From: Oscillospiraceae bacterium
GTDB lineage: Bacteria; Bacillota; Clostridia; Oscillospirales; Oscillospiraceae
Reading direction: 5' to 3'
DNA: 64,000 nt
Assembly (NCBI GenBank): GCA_017620525.1
Contig: JAGAUY010000093.1
Location: forward strand, 22,602-86,601
In this document: positions 8,481 to 17,846 of the stretch, in pieces
How the letters are laid out: the number at the start of each line of letters is the position of its first letter
Numbering within the stretch: position 1 is the stretch's first letter
Program-made: the position numbers and the translations under genes
Notes under the pieces: model-generated
Told to the model about the DNA's origin: nothing
Seen by the model: only the letters and a program-made list of their open reading frames with translations
The model's database searches: none

Positions 8481-9194
8481 TTAAGATGTGTGCGCCGCGA
8501 TCACATCGCCAATGCGGCTGCGGACCATGGCAGCCAGATCCACGGTCTTCAGATCCTTGTATTCTTCGTAGGGGATGGGCTCCAGATAATGGATCTGCAC
8601 GGTGACGGGAGCGCTGCCTTTCTGGTCCAGGACCTTGTAGCAGTCGATCAGGGCAATGGGGATGATGGGGGCCTTGGCCTTTACTGCGCAGCGGAAGCTG
8701 CCGCCGTGGAAGTCACGCATCTGATTGCCGTTTTTGCTGCGGGTGCCTTCGGGGAAGATCAGGTAGCTGCGTCCGTTCAGCAGTTCCTTGGTGACGGCCT
8801 GGATAACAGTCAGGGACTGACGCACATCCTCCCGGTCCATGGCATAGGAGCGGGTGCAGGAGACGATCTGCTTGATGAAGGGGATATCAGCCAGTTCCTT
8901 CTTAAAGATGGCGCCCAGAGGCATATCGCAGGTGGCTACGATGGCCAGTACGTCAAACATACCCTGATGGTTGGAGTAGAAGGCGAAGCCGCCCTCAGTG
9001 GGGATATTTTCGGTGCCGGTGACCTTCAGCTCCACATTACCGGACTTGATTGCCAGCTTCAGGATGTGCTGAATGTGGGTGTACATTTCCGCTTCGGGAT
9101 AATTCTCAGGGGCCTTGGCATAACGGCACAGCTTGGCCCACAGGCCGGGGACCTTCCAGATATTCTTCAGAACCATCATTACCAGTCGGTTCAT
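8481..9194 (-). CDS. plsC: 1-acyl-sn-glycerol-3-phosphate acyltransferase (PlsC family)
   Basis: 237 residues. The ATG at 9194 is preceded by AAGGAGG; the longer frame has no ribosome binding site. Motif I, NHQGMFD (the H-X4-D acyltransferase motif), is at about residues 75-81, and motif III, FPEGTRSKNG, lies near residue 150. The known reaction of the family is acylation of lysophosphatidate to phosphatidate at the inner membrane. It is first in an apparent operon with the mini sorting-signal gene (33 bases downstream) and the sortase. That pairing looks organisational rather than functional. Confidence 0.9.
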   Translation of the reverse strand: MNRLVMMVLKNIWKVPGLWAKLCRYAKAPENYPEAEMYTHIQHILKLAIKSGNVELKVTGTENIPTEGGFAFYSNHQGMFDVLAIVATCDMPLGAIFKKELADIPFIKQIVSCTRSYAMDREDVRQSLTVIQAVTKELLNGRSYLIFPEGTRSKNGNQMRDFHGGSFRCAVKAKAPIIPIALIDCYKVLDQKGSAPVTVQIHYLEPIPYEEYKDLKTVDLAAMVRSRIGDVIAAHTS

Positions 9195-9213
9195 GGGGAT
9201 TCCTCCTTGATTT

Positions 9214-9260
9214 ACTATACTGTTGGTTATTTTATCAGAACCACGGAAAAAGTCAATCAA
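9214..9260 (-). promoter_or_regulatory. Promoter of the plsC-sortase operon
   Basis: On the minus strand TTGACT and TAAAAT lie 16 bases apart upstream of plsC. A short inverted repeat (TCTACC/GGTAGA) lies further upstream, between this promoter and the divergent hydrolase gene. Confidence 0.55.
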
Positions 9261-9335
9261 TTCCGGGTGGAAACTGCCATTTTCTCCGGAAGAGAGGGAA
9301 TTCTACCGGCGGTAGAGGGCATTTGAAAGAGTAGC

Positions 9336-9365
9336 TTGCCTTTTGGGCGGGGAAAATGATAGGAT
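9336..9365 (+). promoter_or_regulatory. Possible promoter of the hydrolase-acyltransferase gene
   Basis: TTGCCT and TAGGAT with an 18-base spacer lie about 30 bases before the ATG at 9395. The match is moderate. Confidence 0.45.
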
Positions 9366-9394
9366 ATAGAAAACATGGAACGAGGAAGAATACT

Positions 9395-11560
9395 ATGCCA
9401 ATTTCTGCAAAGACGATACGCGCGCAGCTGAATATGCTCCGTCCCCTGATGTCAGCCTGTTCGCTGGAGACCATCCGCAGGGGACAAAACAAAATCGGTG
9501 AATTGATGGGTGCCCGTTATCGGGATCAGGTGCTGGTGAAGGAGCATCCCTTCGGGCAGTTTCGCGGTGCCTGGGTGATGCCGAAGGACGAGCGCCGGAT
9601 GGGTGTGATCCTGTACCTGCACGGAGGCGGCTATACCTGCGGCGGTCTGGATTATGCCAAAGGCTTTGGCGCGACTCTGGCAGTGCAGTGTGGTGTGAGA
9701 GTGTTCTGCGGTGCGTACCGTCTGGCACCGGAACACCGCTATCCTGCGGCGCTGGAGGATGCGCTGGAGTGCTACCGCTACCTTCTGCATAAGGGGTACG
9801 CACCGCAGCACATCACCCTCTGCGGTGAGAGTGCCGGCGGCGGACTGTGCTATGCGCTGTGCCTGAAGCTGCGGGAGCTGGGGCTGCCCATGCCAGGCGG
9901 CATCATCGCCGTCTCGCCCTGGACGGATCTGAGTGCATCCGGAGAATCCTATGAGACCAACCGGGATGTGGATCCGTCCATGACGTCTGCGGTGCTGGAC
10001 TTTTTCGCGGACAGCTATACCGATGACCGGAAGGATCCGCTGGTGTCGCCCCTGTTCGGTGAACTGGAGGGGATGCCGCCGTCGTTGATTTTTGTGGGCG
10101 GCGACGAGATCATGCGCAGCGACTCGGAAATGATGCACCGCAGACTGCTGGAGGCGGGGTGCCGGTCGAAGTTGGTGGTGGCGCCGGAGCGGTGGCATGG
10201 CTATGTGCTCTATTGCCTTCCTGAGGATGAGAAGGATTTTACACGGATGAACCGGTTCCTGAACAAAGTGATGTCTCAGGAGCGGAAGCTGCGCTGGCTG
10301 CGGCTGGATAACGCGGCAAAGATTTATCCGGCTGCCCGCCGCTCCAACTGGAGCAATGTGTTTCGGCTGTCTGCCACGCTGAAAGAGGATGTGGATGTGG
10401 CGGTGCTGCAGTCTGCACTGGATGTGACGGCACGCAGATTTCCTTCCATCGCGGCCCGGCTGCGCCGGGGTGTTTTCTGGTATTATCTGCAGCAGCTGTC
10501 CCGGATGCCCCAGGTCCGCGAGGAGAGCAGCTATCCGCTGACCAGAATGTCCCGGGACGAGATTCGGGAATGCGCGCTGCGGGTGCTGGTGTATAAGAAG
10601 CGCATCGCGGTGGAGTATTTCCATTCTCTGACCGATGGCAATGGCGCATTGGTGTTTCTGAAGACGCTGGTGGCGGAATATCTGGAGCAGAAATACGGAA
10701 TTACAGTTCCGGCGGAGCAGGGTGTCCTGGGAAGGCTTGAGGAGCCTTCAGAAGCGGAACTGGAGGACAGCTTCCTGAAATATGCCGGCAGGGTCAATGC
10801 CAGTCGGCGGGAAGCGGATGCCTGGCGCCTCAACGGTACCCCGGAAGATGACGGATTTCTGAACCTGACCTGCTTTACGATTCCTGTTGACGCGGCACTG
10901 GCGAAGGCTCATGAATACGGCGTCAGCCTGACTAATTTCCTTTGCGCTGCCATGATGGAAGCGCTGCAGAATATGCAGGCAGAGAAGGTACCCAATCAGA
11001 GCCGCCGGAAAGCCATCAAAGTGCTGATCCCGGTGAATCTGCGTAAAATCTTTCCCAGCACGACGCTGCGCAATTTCGCTTACTATACAACCCCGGAAAT
11101 TGATCCCCGTCTGGGCCGCTACAGCTTTGCGGAGATCTGCAAGGTGATCCATCACCGGATGGGTCTTGACATCAATCCCAAGGTCATGAGCGCCAAGATC
11201 GCCACCAATGTCAGCAGCGAAAAGAGCATGGCGGTGAAGGTGATGCCGCTGTTCATCAAGAATGCGGTGATGAAGGCGGTTTTTGATGCGGTAGGCGAGC
11301 GGAAATCCTGCCTGAGTCTGTCGAATCTGGGCGCGGTGAAACTGCCGGCGGTGATGACGGGCTATGTGCAGCGGATGGACTTTATTCTGGGCGTCCAGGC
11401 CACAGCTCCCTACAACTGCGGCGTATTGTCCTATGGCGACCAACTGTATATCAACATCATCCGCAACATTAAAGAGCCGGAGCTGGAATACCATCTGCAT
11501 TGTGTCCTGCGGGACATGGGGATTCCCGTGGAGGTTCAGAGCAACAGAGCGGACCGATAA
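9395..11560 (+). CDS. Fusion of alpha/beta-hydrolase (HSL-type esterase) and condensation/acyltransferase-like domain
   Basis: 721 residues. The ATG at 9395 follows GAGGAAG; an earlier in-frame ATG has no binding site. Residues about 1-300 are an HSL-family alpha/beta hydrolase: oxyanion HGGG in LYLHGGGYTCGG, nucleophile elbow GESAGGG, and late Asp and His (EIMRSD, RWHGYVLY). Residues about 310-715 resemble the alcohol acetyltransferase/condensation-domain fold and contain HSLTDGNG, matching the HxxxDG-type active-site motif. No frameshift separates the two halves. A lipid- or alcohol-ester-forming or trimming enzyme is plausible, but the substrate is unknown. The next gene starts 11 bases downstream. 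Confidence 0.85.
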   Translation: MPISAKTIRAQLNMLRPLMSACSLETIRRGQNKIGELMGARYRDQVLVKEHPFGQFRGAWVMPKDERRMGVILYLHGGGYTCGGLDYAKGFGATLAVQCGVRVFCGAYRLAPEHRYPAALEDALECYRYLLHKGYAPQHITLCGESAGGGLCYALCLKLRELGLPMPGGIIAVSPWTDLSASGESYETNRDVDPSMTSAVLDFFADSYTDDRKDPLVSPLFGELEGMPPSLIFVGGDEIMRSDSEMMHRRLLEAGCRSKLVVAPERWHGYVLYCLPEDEKDFTRMNRFLNKVMSQERKLRWLRLDNAAKIYPAARRSNWSNVFRLSATLKEDVDVAVLQSALDVTARRFPSIAARLRRGVFWYYLQQLSRMPQVREESSYPLTRMSRDEIRECALRVLVYKKRIAVEYFHSLTDGNGALVFLKTLVAEYLEQKYGITVPAEQGVLGRLEEPSEAELEDSFLKYAGRVNASRREADAWRLNGTPEDDGFLNLTCFTIPVDAALAKAHEYGVSLTNFLCAAMMEALQNMQAEKVPNQSRRKAIKVLIPVNLRKIFPSTTLRNFAYYTTPEIDPRLGRYSFAEICKVIHHRMGLDINPKVMSAKIATNVSSEKSMAVKVMPLFIKNAVMKAVFDAVGERKSCLSLSNLGAVKLPAVMTGYVQRMDFILGVQATAPYNCGVLSYGDQLYINIIRNIKEPELEYHLHCVLRDMGIPVEVQSNRADR

Positions 11561-11571
11561 AGGAGAGCGTT

Positions 11572-12267
11572 ATGTATTGTATCAATTGTGGAGTTAAGCT
11601 GGCAGATTCTGAGAAGCGGTGTCCGCTGTGCGCAGTGACGGTGTTTCATCCGGAACTGGACCGTCCGGAAGGGGAGGCGCTGTATCCGCCCCATCATAAT
11701 CCTGCCCCGCAGGTCAGTTCCAGGGGTCTTCAGATCGTGCTGACCACAGCATTTCTGCTGCCGCTGCTGATCACGCTGCTGTGCGATCTGCAGATCAACG
11801 GCTTGGTGACCTGGTCCGGCTATGTGGTCGGGGCGCTGATCGTGGGATATGTGGCGCTGGTGCTGCCCATCTGGTTCCGCCGGCCCAATCCGGTGATCTT
11901 TGTTCCCTGCTTTTTTGTGGCGGTGGGTCTGTATCTGCTGTATATCAATCTTGCCACCGGCGGCAGCTGGTTTATGAGCTTTGCCTTCCCGGTGGTGGGA
12001 GGGATCGGGCTGATCCTCACGGCGGTGGTGGCGCTGCTGCGCTATGTCCGCCGGGGAAAGCTGTATATCATCGGCGGCGCTGCTGCGGCGCTGGGCGCGT
12101 TCATGCCTCTGACGGAGTATCTGATCTACATCACTTTCCAGCGTCCCCGGTTTGTGGGCTGGTCGCTGTATCCGCTGACGGCGCTGGTGCTGCTGGGCGG
12201 TATGCTGATCTTTCTGGCGATCCACCGCCCGGCAAGAGAAACCATGGAGCGGAAATTCTTTATCTGA
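11572..12267 (+). CDS. DUF6320-type zinc-ribbon membrane protein
   Basis: 231 residues, ATG with AAGGAG upstream. The N-terminus has a zinc ribbon, CINCG followed by CPLC (two CxxC knuckles, residues about 3-24). Six hydrophobic helices fill residues about 55-225. I assign it to DUF6320 from memory of this architecture. It sits 11 bases after the hydrolase-acyltransferase fusion and is surely co-transcribed, so it may be its membrane partner. Function unknown. Confidence 0.8.
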   Translation: MYCINCGVKLADSEKRCPLCAVTVFHPELDRPEGEALYPPHHNPAPQVSSRGLQIVLTTAFLLPLLITLLCDLQINGLVTWSGYVVGALIVGYVALVLPIWFRRPNPVIFVPCFFVAVGLYLLYINLATGGSWFMSFAFPVVGGIGLILTAVVALLRYVRRGKLYIIGGAAAALGAFMPLTEYLIYITFQRPRFVGWSLYPLTALVLLGGMLIFLAIHRPARETMERKFFI

Positions 12268-12341
12268 CGGCCCATTTCGTGCTTGCCGGCATCTGCGCAG
12301 GCGGATGTGATTTCTGCACGAATAAAGTTCCATTTTGTTCC

Positions 12342-12370
12342 TTGAAGTCGAAGCGGTAACATGATATACT
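12342..12370 (+). promoter_or_regulatory. Promoter of the PQQ-propeller gene
   Basis: TTGAAG, a 17-base spacer, then TATACT, about 30 bases ahead of the ATG at 12401. Confidence 0.7.
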
Positions 12371-12400
12371 TTCTTCATAACGTAATTTGGAGGTATATCC

Positions 12401-14338
12401 ATGAGAAAGGTATTTTCCCTTCTTCTGGCTTCTTTGAGTATTGCCATGCTCTGCTTGCCCGTTTCTGCGGCCTCCGGTGAATCCGGCGCGGCGGTTGTGG
12501 GGGATATGAAGACTGCGCTGATGGCGTTGTTTGCGATTCTTGCGGCTTCTGTGGTGCTGTGCATCATCACAGCCGCCAATTCCGGCAAACGCCGTAAAAA
12601 GCCCGTCAGTCCCGGCGCTGCGGTGGTGGTCTATCTATCCACGGTCGTTGTGCTGGCAGTGTGCCTGATTTCTGCCGTAGTCTACCGCAGCAGCCTGGGC
12701 GGTGAGCAGATTACGCTTTACGATCCGGTGCAGACAGTATCCGCTCCTGACGTGGAAGTGTTTGCCCCCGGTTCTGCCGAAACGCAGGCGACTGCTTTGG
12801 AGGAGACGGTTCCTCCCACTGAGGATCCCCGGCTGTCCTTTGCGCCTGCCAGGACCGAACTGAGTGATCCTGCAAACTGGGAAGTCACCTGGGAGATCAT
12901 CGAAAATGATGAGATCGTGGAAAGCTACAACCGTGCCGAACCCATTTCTTTCGGCGAGGGTTCTGAGTATTTTGCTCTCCCCGGCATCGCTACCTTCCGG
13001 GGCAACAACTACCGCAACTGCGCCGCTTATGGTACTGCACAGGTCAGCGACAAGGTTCTGACCAAAGTCTGGTCCCATGGCATCGGCGTTTACAACAGCT
13101 GGGGCGGCTGTGCCTGGACCGGCCAGCCTCTGGTGGTTCAGTGGGATGAAGAGACCAGGGCCATCATGAATCTGTATGACAGCAAGAAGAACAAAGAGAA
13201 TCTGGTGGAAGTCATTTACGCGACTTTGGACGGCAACATCCATTTCTACGATCTGGAGGACGGAACGCCCACCCGTGATGCCATCTTTATGGGTATGAAC
13301 TTCAAGGGCGCCGGCGCACTGGACCCCAGAGGTTACCCGCTGCTGTATGTCGGCTCCGGCATTTTTAACGGAAGCAAGCCTCCCCGGATGTATGTGGTCA
13401 GCCTGATCGACGGGACTATCCTCTATGAGCATGGCAACAAGGACCCCTATGCCGAGCGCAACTGGAGCGCTTTTGACTCCTCTCCGTTGGTGGATGCCGA
13501 GACCGATACGCTGATCTGGCCCGGTGAAAACGGTCTGCTGTACACCATCAAGCTGAACACGGATTACGATAAGTCCGCCGGAACCATCTCCATCACCCCG
13601 GATACTCCTGTCAAGACCCGCTATGCAACCATGTATTCCGAGGACAGATATCTGGGTTATGAGAGCAGTGTCTCCATTGTGGATCATTATCTGTACGTTT
13701 CCGAGAACGGCGGTATGTTCTACTGTGTGGATCTGAATACCATGGAACTGGTCTGGGCGCAGGACACCAAGGATGATTCCAATTCCTCCCCCGTGTTTGA
13801 ATGGGGCGATGACGGAAACGGCTACATCTATACCGCGCCTTCGCTGCACTGGACCGCTCAGAAGAGCGCAGGTGCCATCACCATCTACAAGCTCAATGCC
13901 CAGACCGGCGAGATTGTCTGGGAATACACCAGAGACTGTGTCACCGTGACGGATGTGTCCGGCGGTGTTCAGGCAACCCCCCTGCTGGGCAAAGAAGGGA
14001 CGAACATCGAGGGATTGGTGATCTATGTCATCGCCCGGACGCCCAAGGCCTATGACGGCGTCATGATCGCTTTCGACACCGAGACCGGAGAAGTTGTCTG
14101 GGAGATGGACACCAAGAATTATGCCTGGAGTTCTCCTGCGGCATTCTATACCGACAGCGGTGAGGCATACATTGTCATCGCAAATGCCTCCGGCAAGATC
14201 CGCCTGGTGGACGGCGCTACCGGTGAGGTTCTCTATGCGCTGGGCTTTGATCAGACCACGGAAGCTTCTCCCGTGATCTTCGGCAACATGATGGTCCTGG
14301 GTACCCGCGAGGGCATCTACGGCATCAAGATCTCCTGA
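12401..14338 (+). CDS. Membrane-anchored PQQ-type beta-propeller protein
   Basis: 645 residues, GGAGG seven to eight bases before the ATG. An N-terminal signal or anchor helix (1-24) is followed by two more hydrophobic helices (about 35-57 and 68-90), then an acidic Ala/Thr/Pro linker. From about residue 190 to the end there are repeated propeller blades with motifs such as TGEIVWEY, TGEVVWEMDT and ATGEVLYALG, typical of PQQ_2/BamB-like repeats. Such propellers usually bind proteins or wall components. Here no cofactor or catalytic residues can be claimed. It is a single-gene unit with its own promoter and terminator. Confidence 0.87.
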   Translation: MRKVFSLLLASLSIAMLCLPVSAASGESGAAVVGDMKTALMALFAILAASVVLCIITAANSGKRRKKPVSPGAAVVVYLSTVVVLAVCLISAVVYRSSLGGEQITLYDPVQTVSAPDVEVFAPGSAETQATALEETVPPTEDPRLSFAPARTELSDPANWEVTWEIIENDEIVESYNRAEPISFGEGSEYFALPGIATFRGNNYRNCAAYGTAQVSDKVLTKVWSHGIGVYNSWGGCAWTGQPLVVQWDEETRAIMNLYDSKKNKENLVEVIYATLDGNIHFYDLEDGTPTRDAIFMGMNFKGAGALDPRGYPLLYVGSGIFNGSKPPRMYVVSLIDGTILYEHGNKDPYAERNWSAFDSSPLVDAETDTLIWPGENGLLYTIKLNTDYDKSAGTISITPDTPVKTRYATMYSEDRYLGYESSVSIVDHYLYVSENGGMFYCVDLNTMELVWAQDTKDDSNSSPVFEWGDDGNGYIYTAPSLHWTAQKSAGAITIYKLNAQTGEIVWEYTRDCVTVTDVSGGVQATPLLGKEGTNIEGLVIYVIARTPKAYDGVMIAFDTETGEVVWEMDTKNYAWSSPAAFYTDSGEAYIVIANASGKIRLVDGATGEVLYALGFDQTTEASPVIFGNMMVLGTREGIYGIKIS

Positions 14339-14357
14339 GATCCTTACAATAATGAAA

Positions 14358-14391
14358 CATCCCTCCGCGTTTGCGGAGGGATGCTATTTTT
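14358..14391. terminator. Terminator after the propeller gene
   Basis: An 11-bp perfect stem (CATCCCTCCGC and its complement) with a GTTT loop, followed by CTATTTTT. It also lies just past the stop of the convergent MATE gene. Confidence 0.85.
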
Positions 14392-15745
14392 AGTGCATTT
14401 CCCGTTTCAGCAGAATCTTTCGGATTGCCGTCAGATACACCGCCACGGATACCACCGGGCCGACAAAGTCGGAAATGGTCTCGGCATAGAATACGGACTC
14501 TGCACCGAAGAATACCGGAAGCATAAAGATCGATACAAAGTATACCAGCTTCCGCCACAGGCTCAGCGGCAGCGACAGCTGGACCTGGCCCATGCCGGTG
14601 AAACCGTCAATGATGGCATACTGGATACCCAGAGGAATGGCGCCGATCGTGCAGATTTTGATCGCTTCGCAGGCTTGGGCATTCAGTTCCGGATCGGCAG
14701 TGAAGAGGGAAGCGAACAGGGGTCCTGCCACCCGGGCCAGCACGAACATCAGTCCCGTATACAGGGCGCACAGGCTCATGATGTACTTTTCTGCCAGAAT
14801 TACCCGGTCAGACCGGCAGGCACCATAGTTAAAGCTCAGGATGCTCTGGGTGCCGCCGCTGATGCCGCCCAGCGGCATGGTCATCACCAGCATGAAACTC
14901 TGAACGATGGTATTGACGGTGATCAGCGTGTCGCCGTCGGCGCCGCCGTGCTTCTGCAGCAGAGCATTCATGGCGATGATCATCACATTGTCCAGCGCAA
15001 TGATGGCAAAGGGCGCGATGCCCAGCTTCAGTACCCGGGACATGGTGAACCAGCTGTAGCCGCCGAAGGTGATGCGGATCTCGGTCCGTCCGCTGAACAG
15101 GAACCACAGCACGAATGCGGCGCTGGAAGCCTGGCTGATGATGGTCGCCAGCGCTGCGCCGCTAACACCCATGTCAAACACAAAAATAAACAGCGGATCC
15201 AGGATGATGTTCATCACTGCACCGATCATGACCGAGAACATGCCCACTTTTGCATAACCCTGGCAGATGATGAACTGGTTCATGCCCGTGGAAAGAAGGG
15301 CGAAAATCGTGCCGCTGATATAAATGGTGAAGTAGCGCTCTGCATAAGGATAGGTCACATCACTGGCGCCGAAGAGCTTCAGCATCGGTTCTTTCAGAAG
15401 CAGCACCGCACCTGTCAGGACCACTGCCAGCACACACAGCATCATGAAACAGTTAGCCAGGATCTTTTCGGCCCTGAGTTTGTTCCGTTCACCCAGGCTG
15501 ATACCCATCAGGGGCGTGCCGCCGATACCGATCAGAAAGGCAAACGCGCCGATCATGGTGACGATGGGACCGCAGACACCCACACCGGCCAGGGATACAT
15601 CACCAACCTGCGGGATATTGCCCACGAAGATTCGGTCAACGATGCTGTAGAACACGCTGACAAACTGGGCCAGCATACTGGGAATCGCGATGCGCCAGAC
15701 AAGTTTTGGAACGCTGTCGCGGCCGAGATCATTTTCAACTCTCAT
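14390..15745 (-). CDS. MATE family multidrug/cation antiporter
   Basis: 451 residues, about 12 hydrophobic helices, AGGAGAAAAAAGGGGTGG-type purine-rich leader before the ATG. The N-terminal MATE signature is clear: PKLVWRIAIPSMLAQ, then SIVDRIFVG. The two pseudo-repeats of the family can be followed (the second beginning near residue 230). Known role: Na+- or H+-coupled export of organic cations, drugs or flavins. It has its own promoter and is divergent from the AGCS symporter. Confidence 0.93.
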   Translation of the reverse strand: MRVENDLGRDSVPKLVWRIAIPSMLAQFVSVFYSIVDRIFVGNIPQVGDVSLAGVGVCGPIVTMIGAFAFLIGIGGTPLMGISLGERNKLRAEKILANCFMMLCVLAVVLTGAVLLLKEPMLKLFGASDVTYPYAERYFTIYISGTIFALLSTGMNQFIICQGYAKVGMFSVMIGAVMNIILDPLFIFVFDMGVSGAALATIISQASSAAFVLWFLFSGRTEIRITFGGYSWFTMSRVLKLGIAPFAIIALDNVMIIAMNALLQKHGGADGDTLITVNTIVQSFMLVMTMPLGGISGGTQSILSFNYGACRSDRVILAEKYIMSLCALYTGLMFVLARVAGPLFASLFTADPELNAQACEAIKICTIGAIPLGIQYAIIDGFTGMGQVQLSLPLSLWRKLVYFVSIFMLPVFFGAESVFYAETISDFVGPVVSVAVYLTAIRKILLKREMH

Positions 15746-15774
15746 AATTCCACCCCTTTTTTCTCCTTTAGCGC

Positions 15775-15803
15775 ATTATACCACAGCCCGTTTTGAAAGG
15801 CAA
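15775..15803 (-). promoter_or_regulatory. Promoter of the MATE gene
   Basis: On the minus strand TTGCCT and TATAAT are separated by 17 bases. Confidence 0.75.
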
Positions 15804-15827
15804 CCTGTGGTTTTTTACGCAGATTGA

Positions 15828-15856
15828 TTGATATTTCCAATCATAACTGTTATAAT
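15828..15856 (+). promoter_or_regulatory. Strong promoter of the AGCS symporter
   Basis: TTGATA, exactly 17 bases, TATAAT. It lies 30 bases before the start codon, so the leader is very short. Confidence 0.85.
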
Positions 15857-15886
15857 GAAGCGGAAATTTTCTCCCGGAGGACTTTT

Positions 15887-17281
15887 ATGTTAGAATTAAT
15901 CAGCAATATCAACCAGATAGTCAACGACTTCATCTGGGGCGTCCCTGCCATGATCTGCATCATCGGCGTGGGTTTGTATTTGAGTATACGGACCGGATTT
16001 ATCCAGATCCGGAAATTCGGCTATTCCATGCGCTGCACCATCGGCCGCATTTTTCGCAAGCGGGAAGCAGCCGACGGTGCCATTACGCCGTTTCAGGCGG
16101 TCTGCACTGCCCTGGCCGCCACGGTTGGTACCGGCAATATTGCGGGTGTCGCGGGCGCCATTGCGGTCGGCGGTCCCGGTGCTGTGTTCTGGATGTGGAT
16201 CTCCGCACTGCTGGGTATGTGCACCAAGTTCGCGGAAGTGACCCTGGCGGTTCATTTCCGTGAAACCAATGCCAAGGGTGACTATGTGGGCGGTCCCATG
16301 TACTTCATCAAAAATGGTTTGGGCAGGAAGTGGATGTGGCTGGCCTATGCCTTTGCGCTGTTCGGCACCTGCGCGGTCTTTGGCACCGGCAATGCCACCC
16401 AGGTCAATACCATCACAGCTGCCATCGACTCGGCTCTGCTGAACTACGGCATGCTCAGCGAGGGCGGTATAGAGCTGTGCAATCTGATCATCGGCATCGT
16501 CATTGCCGCTGTTGTGGCTCTGATCATGATCGGTGGCATCAAGCGCATCGGCAGTGTTTCTGAGAAACTGGTGCCGCTGATGGCGCTGCTGTACATCATC
16601 CTCTCCATCGGTGTGATTGTGATGAATGTTGAAAAGGTTCCTGCTGTGTTTGCTTCTATCTTCCAGGGCGCGTTTACACCTGCCGGTGTTACCGGCGGCG
16701 TGGTGGGCAGCTTCTTCCTGAGTATGAAGAAGGGCGTCTCCCGCGGTATTTTCTCCAATGAAGCAGGTCTTGGCACCGGTTCCATTGCCCATGCCTGTGC
16801 CGATACCCAGAAACCCATTAAGCAGGGTATGTTCGGCATTTTCGAAGTGTTCATGGATACCATCATCATCTGCACCATGACTGCCCTGGTGGTTCTACTC
16901 AGCGGTGTTGAGATTCCCTATGGCCAGGATGCGGGCGCTGAGCTTACCATTGCCGGATTCACCCATGTCTACGGCAACTGGGTCTCCATTTTCACTGCGG
17001 TATCTATGTGCTGCTTTGCATTCTCCACCATCATCGGCTGGGGTCTTTACGGTTCCCGCTGCTGTGAATTCCTGCTGGGCGCAAAGAGTGTCAGGGTTTT
17101 CACCGTGCTGTATGCTCTGGTTTCCATCGCCGGTGCCACCATGGATCTGGGCCTGGTATGGGGTATTTCCGATACCTTCAACGGCCTGATGGCCATTCCC
17201 AACCTGATCGCGGTCTTCCTGCTGGCGCCTGTGGTGCTGAAACTGCTGAAGACTCATTTCGAAACGGAAGGAACCAAATAA
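15887..17281 (+). CDS. Sodium:alanine symporter (AGCS family)
   Basis: 464 residues. The ATG at 15887 has CGGAGG upstream; the longer frame overlaps the promoter. There are about 11 hydrophobic helices with AGCS signatures: GVGLYLSIRTGFIQIRKF, the LAATVGTGNIAGVAGAI glycine-rich motif, and NEAGLGTGSIAHACA. Known role: Na+ (or H+)-driven uptake of alanine or glycine across the cytoplasmic membrane. Monocistronic, between its own promoter and a strong terminator. Confidence 0.93.
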   Translation: MLELISNINQIVNDFIWGVPAMICIIGVGLYLSIRTGFIQIRKFGYSMRCTIGRIFRKREAADGAITPFQAVCTALAATVGTGNIAGVAGAIAVGGPGAVFWMWISALLGMCTKFAEVTLAVHFRETNAKGDYVGGPMYFIKNGLGRKWMWLAYAFALFGTCAVFGTGNATQVNTITAAIDSALLNYGMLSEGGIELCNLIIGIVIAAVVALIMIGGIKRIGSVSEKLVPLMALLYIILSIGVIVMNVEKVPAVFASIFQGAFTPAGVTGGVVGSFFLSMKKGVSRGIFSNEAGLGTGSIAHACADTQKPIKQGMFGIFEVFMDTIIICTMTALVVLLSGVEIPYGQDAGAELTIAGFTHVYGNWVSIFTAVSMCCFAFSTIIGWGLYGSRCCEFLLGAKSVRVFTVLYALVSIAGATMDLGLVWGISDTFNGLMAIPNLIAVFLLAPVVLKLLKTHFETEGTK

Positions 17282-17290
17282 AGAAAAAAC

Positions 17291-17318
17291 CGCCGGAGGA
17301 TCGTCCTCCGGCGATTTT
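17291..17318. terminator. Terminator between AGCS and DUF523 genes
   Basis: A perfect 10-bp stem, three-base loop, then ATTTTTG on the plus strand and a T run (GGTTTTTTC) on the minus strand. It can serve both convergent genes. Confidence 0.88.
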
Positions 17319-17327
17319 TGAATTGCG

Positions 17328-17744
17328 CTAAATATCTTCTGCGTCGATCACCCGGTATCCCGCATCCAGCAATGCCCTGGCAAAGATGCCCTGACCATCG
17401 ATCAGTTTTCCGGAAAAACTGCCGTCGTAGATTTGATTGACACCACATGTGGGGCTTCTGGACTGGAGTACGGCGCAGTCGATGCCCATCTCTTGAATTT
17501 CCTCCAGCGCCCGGGATACGGCCTGGCGCATGGCGGCATCTGTGTTGTTGCCGTTGCGGTCCATCAGAATTCCGTTTACGATTTCGATGGGAGTCCGGGG
17601 AATGCCCATTCCTGCCAGGACTTCCGGGCAGTATTCCACGATTTCCTTGCCTTTGAGAAACGTGATCACTCTTTCGTTGTAATTGTTGCCGCCGTTGTAT
17701 TTGCAGTTTCTGCCCACCAGGCAGGCACTGACCAGTACTTTCAT
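17328..17744 (-). CDS. DUF523 family protein
   Basis: 138 residues. The start at 17744 has AGAGGTG upstream and gives the family's N-terminus MKVLVSACLVGRNCKYNG. The conserved cysteines in ACLVG, EYCPE and SPTCG are all present, as in DUF523. Length is normal for a stand-alone DUF523 protein. The function is not established; conserved Cys suggest metal or Fe-S binding. Monocistronic and divergent from the ZIP transporter. Confidence 0.88.
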   Translation of the reverse strand: MKVLVSACLVGRNCKYNGGNNYNERVITFLKGKEIVEYCPEVLAGMGIPRTPIEIVNGILMDRNGNNTDAAMRQAVSRALEEIQEMGIDCAVLQSRSPTCGVNQIYDGSFSGKLIDGQGIFARALLDAGYRVIDAEDI

Positions 17745-17783
17745 TTTCTTCACCTCTGACATATGATACCATGCGCGGAGCCA

Positions 17784-17812
17784 TTGCGCAAAGAGGAAAT
17801 CTGCTGTATAAT
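17784..17812 (+). promoter_or_regulatory. Promoter of the ZIP transporter
   Basis: TTGCGC, 17 bases, TATAAT, about 35 bases ahead of the start codon. Confidence 0.7.
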
Positions 17813-17846
17813 ACAAATATCAGAAAAAACAATGGAGGTATAAACG

